DNA of 19,135 bases from JAVXNW01 sp036645575 (GTDB taxonomy: Bacteria; Bacillota; Clostridia; Christensenellales; Aristaeellaceae), in contig JAVXNW010000051.1 of NCBI GenBank assembly GCA_036645575.1, positions 1 through 19,135 of the forward strand, read 5' to 3'. This document shows, one piece after another, positions 14,188 through 19,135 of the stretch (its first letter is position 1; every line of letters starts with the position of its first letter). The translations under genes and the position numbers were made by a program. The notes under the pieces were generated by a model. That model was given only the letters and a program-made list of their open reading frames with translations. It had not been told where the DNA came from and ran no database searches.

Positions 14188-15708
14188 ATGGGCGAAAAGA
14201 TCATTTGCAAAATCGAGCACATCGCAAAGGAATTTCCGGGCGTGAAGGCGCTGGATGACGTGAGTTTTGACGTCATGGAGGGCGAAATCCACGCGATCGT
14301 GGGGGAAAACGGCGCGGGGAAATCCACGCTCATGAACATCCTGTCGGGCGTATACAAGCCAACAAAGGGGCGCGTCATCTTTGACGGGCGCGAAGTTCAC
14401 TTGGACGCGCCCATTGCGGCGCGCGCGCTGGGCATCGCCATGATTCACCAGGAGCTGTCGCTCTCGGCCACGCTGTCGATCGCGGAAAATATCTTCGTGG
14501 GGCGCTTGCCCAAGGGCCCGCTCGGCCTGATCGACGCCAAAAAGCTCAAGGCGGACAGCCGCGCGCTGCTTGACGAGGTGGGGCTTTCGCAGATCGACCC
14601 GCAGACGCCCGTGCGCGCCATCAACGTCTCCCAGCAGCAGCAGGTGGAGATTGCCAAGGCGCTCTCCCAAGACGCGCGCTTTCTCATCTTGGATGAGCCG
14701 ACCAGCGCGCTCACCTCCAAGGAGACGCACATCCTGTTTGACATCATGCAAAAACTCAAGGCCAAGGGCTTCACCATGCTCTACATCTCCCATAAATTGG
14801 ACGAGGTCATGCAGCTGAGCGACCGCGTCACCGTGCTGCGCGACGGCAAGTACATCGACACCCTGATCACCCGCGACACCAAGATCGGCGACATGATTTC
14901 GCTGATGGTGGGCCGCGAATACAGCGGCGGCTATGCGCGAGAGGCCTATATGTCGCGCGCGGACTATGCCAGCGCAAGGCCGGTGCTCGAGGTCAAAAAC
15001 CTGTCGGTCAACGAAAAAGTGCACGACGTGTCCTTTACGCTCTACGAGGGCGAGGTGTTGGGCCTTGCCGGGCTGGTCGGCGCGGGGCGCAGCGAAATTT
15101 TGCAGGCCGTCTTTGGCGCCGACCCCAAAAAGAGCGGGCAGGTCTTTGTGGAGGGCGTCGAGATGACCGCGCACACCACGCGCGAGGCCATTTCGCACGG
15201 CATCGGCCTGGTTCCCGAAGGGCGCAAGACGCAGGGGCTGTACCTTAAGTTCTCGGTCGAGCGCAACATGACCATCGTGTGGCTCAATTCCCTGCTGAAG
15301 TGCCTGGGCATCATCCGCGCCGGCAAGGAGCACGACGCGGCGCAGACCTACCGCGACAAGTTGCGCGTAAAGACGCCCTCGCTTGCGCAGCGCATCGACA
15401 ACCTCTCGGGCGGCAATCAGCAAAAGACGGTCATCGCGCGCTGGCTGATGAATCAGCCCAAGATCCTCTTTCTGGACGAGCCCACGCAGGGCATCGACGT
15501 GGGCGCCAAGAACGAGATTTACGACATCATCGACACCCTCGCCAAATCCGGCGTCAGCGTCGTCATGGTGTCCAGCGAAATGCAGGAAAACATGAGCCTG
15601 TGCGACCGCATCGTCATCCTCTACGAGGGGCGCGTGACCGGCGAGGTTTATCACGCCGACGCCACCGAAAAAAACATCATCACCTACATGGCCGGCCAAA
15701 GCGCCTAA
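14188..15708 (+). CDS. Ribose-type (CUT2) ABC transporter ATP-binding protein, two nucleotide-binding domains
   Basis: A 506-residue RbsA/MglA-type ATPase. Domain 1: Walker A GENGAGKST (39-47), Q-loop region MIHQELS, signature NVSQQQQVEIAKAL and Walker B FLILDEPTSAL. Domain 2 (from about 265): degenerate Walker A GLVGAGRSE with Arg for Lys, signature LSGGNQQKTVIARWL and Walker B FLDEPTQGIDVGAKNEIYD. Both degeneracies are normal for this family. The ATG at 14188 has GGAGGAGG about 9 bases upstream; an earlier in-frame ATG at 14086 lies in the hairpin region and is rejected. It is the last gene of the uptake operon, followed by a strong terminator. It powers the single permease type encoded upstream. 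Confidence 0.95.
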   Translation: MGEKIICKIEHIAKEFPGVKALDDVSFDVMEGEIHAIVGENGAGKSTLMNILSGVYKPTKGRVIFDGREVHLDAPIAARALGIAMIHQELSLSATLSIAENIFVGRLPKGPLGLIDAKKLKADSRALLDEVGLSQIDPQTPVRAINVSQQQQVEIAKALSQDARFLILDEPTSALTSKETHILFDIMQKLKAKGFTMLYISHKLDEVMQLSDRVTVLRDGKYIDTLITRDTKIGDMISLMVGREYSGGYAREAYMSRADYASARPVLEVKNLSVNEKVHDVSFTLYEGEVLGLAGLVGAGRSEILQAVFGADPKKSGQVFVEGVEMTAHTTREAISHGIGLVPEGRKTQGLYLKFSVERNMTIVWLNSLLKCLGIIRAGKEHDAAQTYRDKLRVKTPSLAQRIDNLSGGNQQKTVIARWLMNQPKILFLDEPTQGIDVGAKNEIYDIIDTLAKSGVSVVMVSSEMQENMSLCDRIVILYEGRVTGEVYHADATEKNIITYMAGQSA

Positions 15709-15728
15709 CCCGTTTTTCCAACTTTCCC

Positions 15729-15768
15729 AAAAGGCGAACCCATCCCATTCGGGAGGGGTTCGCCTTTT
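15729..15768. terminator. Bidirectional intrinsic terminator between convergent genes
   Basis: AAAAGGCGAACCC (15729-15741) and GGGTTCGCCTTTT (15756-15768) are perfect 13-bp inverted repeats, with CCC/GGG pairing inside the loop. The A/T ends give a T run on both strands, so it can end the ABC operon (+) and the REC-EAL gene (-). Confidence 0.92.
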
Positions 15769-15779
15769 CGATGGCCGCG

Positions 15780-18032
15780 TTAGCGCGGCGCGGGGGGCTT
15801 CCCGGCCGCCGCGCGGGCTTTGTAGTCTGCCAGCGCGGCGTCAATCCCCTTGCGCATCGTAATATCGCCTAGCTCCCCGATGAGAATATGCCTGTCGCCA
15901 ACGGAGGTCACATAGCGAAGATTCATCTCAATCCACAGCGGATTTCCGTTTGCGCGGCGGCGCATGTATTCGCATTGGGTCGGCTCGTGCGTCTGCGCGC
16001 AGGCGCAAAACGCGCGCAGCACGGGCGCTTGACATTCCGGCTCCAATATATCCAGAAGGTTGGACGACTTTGCCGCCATATCGTCATGCCCCACCAGCGC
16101 ATAGTAGGCCTCGTTCACCCGAATGAGTTCGACCTTGTCGCTAAAGTACTCGCAGATGAGGGCCGCCTGCGGGTTGTTGCTAAACAGGCGATTCATCTCC
16201 GCGTTCAGCGAAAACAAATCGTCGTAGCGGTAGCTGCCGTATTTTTTATCGGTCATCAGCTGCCGGTCAAGCGACAGGCTCAGGCAAAGCTGCTCGTAGG
16301 CCTGGGCGGGCATGGGGCGCGCGTAGTAGTAGCCCTGCACGTAGTCGCAGCCTACGCTTCTTAAAAAATCCACCTGCTCGCGCGTCTCGGCGCCCTCCGC
16401 AATCACGGGAATGCCCAGCCATTTCGCCATGCGAATGACCGACGCAATGATGTTCTCGCCGCGCCCCGGAAACTCGCTGACCGACAGAAAGCGCATATCG
16501 ATCTTGAGCACGTCAATCAGGATATCCTTGAGCAGCGAAAGCGAGGAATAGCCGCTGCCAAAGTCGTCCATCAGGATGGTGAAGCCATACTTTTGCAACT
16601 GCGCCATGGTCTTTTTCATCGCGGTGGGGTTGTCTGTATAGGCGCTCTCGGTCAGCTCTAAATTGAGCAGCGCGGGTTTCAGCTGGTAGCGGTTCACAAG
16701 CTCCAGCAGCATTTCCGCCAAGTTCGGGTTGTAGAGGTTCACGCGCGAGACGTTGACCGAAATCGGATAGGGCGTAATGCCCTGAACCACCCAGCGGCGC
16801 AGGCACTTGCACGCCTGCTCCCACACGTAATAGTCAAGCTTTGTGATAAAGCCGTTGCGCTCGAATATGGGGATGAAATCGCCGGGCAAGAGCATCCCCT
16901 TTTCGGGGTGCATCCAGCGCACGAGCGCCTCCGCGCCGCAGGGCAGGTTGGTGTGGATGTTGTATTTGGGCTGCAGATAGAGGTCAAATTGGCCGCTTTC
17001 CAAGGCGAAGTTCATCTCGTTGGTGATTTCCTGCTCGGCGGCCAGCACCGCACTCATGCTCTCGCTGTAATAGGCGTAAAAATCCACGTAGTTTCCCTTG
17101 CAGGTCTTGGCGGCAAGGGTGGCGCGGTTGTACATCTCCTCGATGGAAATGGTGGGATCATCGATGACGTAGATGCCGACAGAGGGCACGATGTCGTAGT
17201 TCGGGTTGAATTGAGCCAGCGTTTTTTTGGACTGCCGAACCACTTCCTCCATTTGGCGTTGGTCATAGGGCGCGCAAAACGCGACGACGTCCGATTCGAT
17301 TCGCCCGTAGGTCGCCTTGGAGAATTTTTTTACATCGACCGCCATCTGCTGGGCGATATAGATCAGCAGCTTGTCGCCCTCCGCCGTGCCAAAGAAAGAG
17401 TTGATGAGCTGAAAGCGATCCACGTCAAAGCGGAGAAAGGCAAAGCGCTCAAAGCTATTTTCATCCAACAACTTGCGCGTCGCGTCGAAGAATTTTTTCT
17501 TGTTGTAGATGCCGGTCAGCGCGTCGTAGTCCGCCAAATACTTGAGCTCCTTAAGCGCGGTGAGCTGGCTGCGGTCGATGGCGTTTTTGAGCCGGAACAG
17601 GATGATGTCCGCGTCATAGGGCTTTGCGACGAAATCCCATGCGCCAAGGGCGAGCGCCTTTTTCTCATGCTCATGATTGCCGCTGCCCGTCATCACAACC
17701 ACCGGCAAATTTCCATAGCGATCGTTCTCGCCAATGGCCTCCAATACCCCGTAGCCATCCATGACCGGCATGACGAGGTCCAACATCACGGCGGCGATTT
17801 CGTCGCTGTGCGCGCTTAACTGCTTGAGCGCAACCTGGCCGTTTTCCGCCTCCAGCACGGCGTAGTGCTGGGACAATATCTTGGAGAGGATCGCGCGGTT
17901 GACCTGGTTGTCGTCAACCACCAAGACGGTTTTGTGGGAAGCCGTGCCCGACCAACGCCTCAGTGAATCTTGTGCGGGTTTAAGTGAAAATTCGCGGGGC
18001 GTTTCGCTCGCCTTCTTGTTTTCGCTGGCCAT
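15780..18032 (-). CDS. Response regulator with degenerate GGDEF, EAL and C-terminal PAS domains (putative c-di-GMP phosphodiesterase)
   Basis: A 750-residue cytosolic signalling protein. REC receiver at about 34-150: DD at 40-41, phospho-acceptor Asp85 (VMLDLVMP), Thr115, Lys137. GGDEF-fold at about 162-325: DALTGIYNKKKF is kept but the active loop reads RIESDVV instead of GGDEF (246-250), so cyclase activity is unlikely. EAL at about 340-590: EAL itself at 368-370, Asn428, Glu459, DDFG at 489-492, Lys510, Glu546 and Gln566 are all present, so c-di-GMP hydrolysis is expected. A PAS-like domain at about 610-735 lies at the C-terminus. AGGAGGG seven bases upstream fixes the start. No cognate histidine kinase is next to it. 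The gene has its own promoter and shares a terminator with the ABC operon. Confidence 0.93.
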   Translation of the reverse strand: MASENKKASETPREFSLKPAQDSLRRWSGTASHKTVLVVDDNQVNRAILSKILSQHYAVLEAENGQVALKQLSAHSDEIAAVMLDLVMPVMDGYGVLEAIGENDRYGNLPVVVMTGSGNHEHEKKALALGAWDFVAKPYDADIILFRLKNAIDRSQLTALKELKYLADYDALTGIYNKKKFFDATRKLLDENSFERFAFLRFDVDRFQLINSFFGTAEGDKLLIYIAQQMAVDVKKFSKATYGRIESDVVAFCAPYDQRQMEEVVRQSKKTLAQFNPNYDIVPSVGIYVIDDPTISIEEMYNRATLAAKTCKGNYVDFYAYYSESMSAVLAAEQEITNEMNFALESGQFDLYLQPKYNIHTNLPCGAEALVRWMHPEKGMLLPGDFIPIFERNGFITKLDYYVWEQACKCLRRWVVQGITPYPISVNVSRVNLYNPNLAEMLLELVNRYQLKPALLNLELTESAYTDNPTAMKKTMAQLQKYGFTILMDDFGSGYSSLSLLKDILIDVLKIDMRFLSVSEFPGRGENIIASVIRMAKWLGIPVIAEGAETREQVDFLRSVGCDYVQGYYYARPMPAQAYEQLCLSLSLDRQLMTDKKYGSYRYDDLFSLNAEMNRLFSNNPQAALICEYFSDKVELIRVNEAYYALVGHDDMAAKSSNLLDILEPECQAPVLRAFCACAQTHEPTQCEYMRRRANGNPLWIEMNLRYVTSVGDRHILIGELGDITMRKGIDAALADYKARAAAGKPPAPR

Positions 18033-18117
18033 GTTCTACCCTCCTTGCAATCAGGCAAGTTGTCGCCACATGCTTGCCGTCGACAAGTCTTTAGCGTGCG
18101 GGGGAAGGATGCCTACC

Positions 18118-18221
18118 CAATATCGATTTGGTTACTTGTATTATATTACAAAGGCGGAGAAAGCACAATGCAATCAGGCGCCGATTTGCGCCGATTTGCG
18201 CGAATCCACACAATATCGATT
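18118..18221. repeat. Pair of CAATATCGATT direct repeats bracketing a promoter
   Basis: CAATATCGATT occurs at 18118-18128 and 18211-18221, 93 bases apart, each centred on the palindrome ATCGAT. A second pair, TGCAATCAGGC, lies at 18046-18056 and 18169-18179. A tandem CGCCGATTTG lies at about 18179-18198. One CAATATCGATT copy is just downstream and the other upstream of the promoter at 18140-18168. Confidence 0.6.
18140..18168 (-). promoter_or_regulatory. Promoter of the REC-EAL gene
   Basis: On the minus strand TTGTGC (18168-18163) and a perfect TATAAT (18145-18140) are 17 bases apart. Transcription would start near 18133, leaving a leader of about 100 bases before the ATG at 18032. The leader can form a TTGTCG/CGACAA hairpin but no recognised riboswitch is seen. 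Confidence 0.7.
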
Positions 18222-18280
18222 GAATTATTCGGCGCTTCCTTAAACCGGACGCCTGGCGGGCATAATCTGGAGCGTTCATA

Positions 18281-18327
18281 AAAAAAACGAACCCGTCCCG
18301 CAGGGGGATCGCATTCGCGCGGTTCGT
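18281..18327 (-). terminator. Intrinsic terminator of the small secreted-protein gene
   Basis: On the minus strand ACGAACC (18327-18321) pairs with GGTTCGT (18293-18287) around a GC-rich loop with further CCC/GGG pairing, followed by seven T residues. It lies about 68 bases past the stop of the Ig-like protein gene. Confidence 0.8.
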
Positions 18328-18394
18328 AAAATGGGGAAGGCCCGCTTGGTTGGGGCAGTTCGCAATATGGGGCGGACGGCGCGTGGTGGAGGGG

Positions 18395-18721
18395 TCAGTC
18401 GGCGGTGACGAGGGCGACGCGGTATTTGAAGTTCTGGTTCTGCTCGGTTACTTCGAAGGAATAGGTTGCGCCGTCTTCGTTCAAGGTCTTCCAGCTCTTC
18501 GAGCCTTCCTTGACTTCCCAAGAAAGCGTGTAGGCGGCGTCCCCCGCGTTTTTGACGACCGCTTTGAGCGTCACGGTGTCGCCGAAGCTCAGTTCGCCTT
18601 TGTTTTCCATGACCACTTTGACGCTGGGCTTGCTTCCCTTTTTGTCGGCCAGCGCGCTTGCGCCCGTCAGAATCGCGAGGACCATCATCATGACCACCAG
18701 CACCTTCATCGCGTTTTTCAT
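18395..18721 (-). CDS. Small secreted protein with a single bacterial Ig-like domain
   Basis: A 108-residue protein. Residues 1 to about 24 are a signal peptide with a basic start, a run of Val/Met/Leu and the cleavage-like ending ASALA. The mature part of about 84 residues begins with Lys-rich DKKGSKPS and reads as one beta-sandwich: VTLKAVVKNAGDAAYTLSW, then EGSKSWKTL and NFKYRVALVTAD. The W...W...YR pattern is that of bacterial Ig-like domains found in surface proteins. It has no membrane anchor or sortase motif, so it is probably released or bound to the wall non-covalently. The ATG at 18721 has AGGAGG eight bases upstream; an in-frame TTG six bases earlier is too close to that site. Its ligand is unknown. 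It has its own terminator. Confidence 0.82.
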   Translation of the reverse strand: MKNAMKVLVVMMMVLAILTGASALADKKGSKPSVKVVMENKGELSFGDTVTLKAVVKNAGDAAYTLSWEVKEGSKSWKTLNEDGATYSFEVTEQNQNFKYRVALVTAD

Positions 18722-18776
18722 CTTCAAGTCCTCCTTATCCTCTGGGCGGTTGCCCTTGTTGTCATCTTATAATCCT

Positions 18777-18782
18777 ATTATA
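18777..18782 (-). promoter_or_regulatory. Candidate -10 element for the Ig-like protein gene
   Basis: A perfect TATAAT reads on the minus strand about 56 bases before the start codon. No convincing -35 lies 16 to 18 bases upstream, so an activator or another promoter may be involved. Confidence 0.4.
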
Positions 18783-18852
18783 GCCCGCGGCGGTTACTCC
18801 TGGGGTTACATATCGCCCGTTTCGGGAAGTGTTTTGGCGAAAACAAAAAATG

Positions 18853-18876
18853 TAGGGGCGCACTGTGTTCGCCCGC
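18853..18876. repeat. REP-like hairpin beginning TGTAGGGGCG
   Basis: TGTAGGGGCG is followed by a 9-base spacer and CGCCC, giving a GGGCG/CGCCC stem. Short elements of this type are, to my knowledge, scattered between genes in GC-rich gut Firmicutes. No T run follows. Confidence 0.5.
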
Positions 18877-18888
18877 CGATATCCCCCG

Positions 18889-18928
18889 CGAAAGCCCCCC
18901 AAGCGCCTTGGCTTGGCGGGCTTTCGCC
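18889..18928. repeat. Interrupted 40-bp inverted repeat
   Basis: GCGAAAGCC (18889-18897) pairs with GGCTTTCGC (18920-18928). After a 2x2 mismatch, CCAAGC (18900-18905) pairs with GCTTGG (18912-18917) around a 6-base loop. It lies just past the stop of the partial gene at the right edge (minus strand), but lacks a T run on either strand. Confidence 0.75.
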
Positions 18929-18962
18929 TGATCTTCCGCTATTGGGCGGCTTTAGTCATTTG

Positions 18963-19135
18963 TCAGCACTTGGCATTTCCGTCGATCTGGCAGTCTACGG
19001 TGTTTAGCTTCATCAGGAGGATGCTCTCGAGCAGCGACATGGCGCTCACCATATCGGTTACGCTCTTGTTGAGGCACAGGAGCTGCGCGGGCGTGACGCC
19101 GGGCGTGGCGACCATCCTTTGGATCTTCGCGCCCT
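18963..19135 (-). CDS. C-terminal part of an unrecognised protein (runs off the window)
   Basis: An open frame enters from the right edge and ends at TGA 18963-18965, giving the last 56 or 57 residues. It contains KIQRMVATPGVTPAQLLCLNKS and then SAMSLLESILLMKLNTV, with two cysteines near the end (VDCQIDGNAKC). The segment looks mostly alpha-helical with no membrane span. I do not recognise the family. Codon use is GC-rich like its neighbours and no stop occurs across the whole visible stretch, which together with the ordered helix-like pattern suggests a real gene, but its start and function cannot be seen. Confidence 0.5.
   Translation of the reverse strand, partial: GAKIQRMVATPGVTPAQLLCLNKSVTDMVSAMSLLESILLMKLNTVDCQIDGNAKC

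Noticed and set aside
14080..15699. Minus-strand open frame (539 codons) opposite the ABC ATPase
   Set aside because: It mirrors the ATPase gene almost end to end, has no domain signature, and the plus strand encodes complete Walker and signature motifs.
18046..18221. CRISPR array
   Set aside because: Only pairs of 10- to 11-base repeats with unequal spacing are present. There is no regular repeat-spacer series and no cas gene.
18552..19007. 151-codon plus-strand frame
   Set aside because: It lies opposite the start of the Ig-like protein gene, its promoter and two palindromes. The protein is low in recognisable structure.

Overview
The window is GC-rich bacterial DNA that looks like an anaerobic Gram-positive of the class Clostridia, probably a gut lineage. 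This rests on AGGAGG-type ribosome binding sites, the Clostridia-style aroF-aroB-aroA-aroC-pheA-aroE-aroK order, a type I-beta DAHP synthase with an N-terminal ferredoxin-like domain, and ribose-type ABC operons with a LacI regulator. Genus and species cannot be read from the sequence.

Layout. Positions 1-460 are a gene-free, repeat-rich spacer. Then come a rhomboid-fold protein without catalytic residues (480-1127, +) and thiamine pyrophosphokinase thiN (1131-1775, +). From 9046 down to 1822 on the minus strand runs a complete aromatic operon: promoter, short Phe-rich leader peptide, intrinsic terminator with a competing antiterminator pairing, then aroF, aroB, aroA, aroC, pheA, aroE and aroK. 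Five of the six gene junctions overlap. The arrangement reads as ribosome-mediated attenuation by phenylalanine supply, which fits the presence of pheA. No 3-dehydroquinate dehydratase gene (aroD/aroQ) lies in the cluster. A 5'-truncated HicB-type antitoxin remnant lies upstream (9129-9323, -).

Positions 9383-15768 (+) hold a self-contained uptake locus: a LacI-family regulator with a near-consensus promoter, a UroD/MtaA-like (methyltransferase-superfamily) enzyme, a ribose-type permease, a secreted solute-binding protein, a two-domain ATPase, and a strong bidirectional terminator. Three GTGC-N4-GCAC operators (one on the regulator promoter, two 62 bp apart before the UroD-like gene) tie the locus together. 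The regulator and the binding protein share pocket motifs (NPF, TFNSD, AGG, C-x-D, TIGQ), so they probably recognise the same unknown ligand. The UroD-like protein is the only enzyme in the locus, so this may be an undescribed catabolic or demethylation module.

The right end, all on the minus strand, carries a REC / degenerate GGDEF / EAL / PAS signalling protein that probably hydrolyses c-di-GMP (15780-18032), a small secreted Ig-like protein (18395-18721), REP-like inverted repeats, and the 3' end of an unrecognised gene running off the window (18963-19135).
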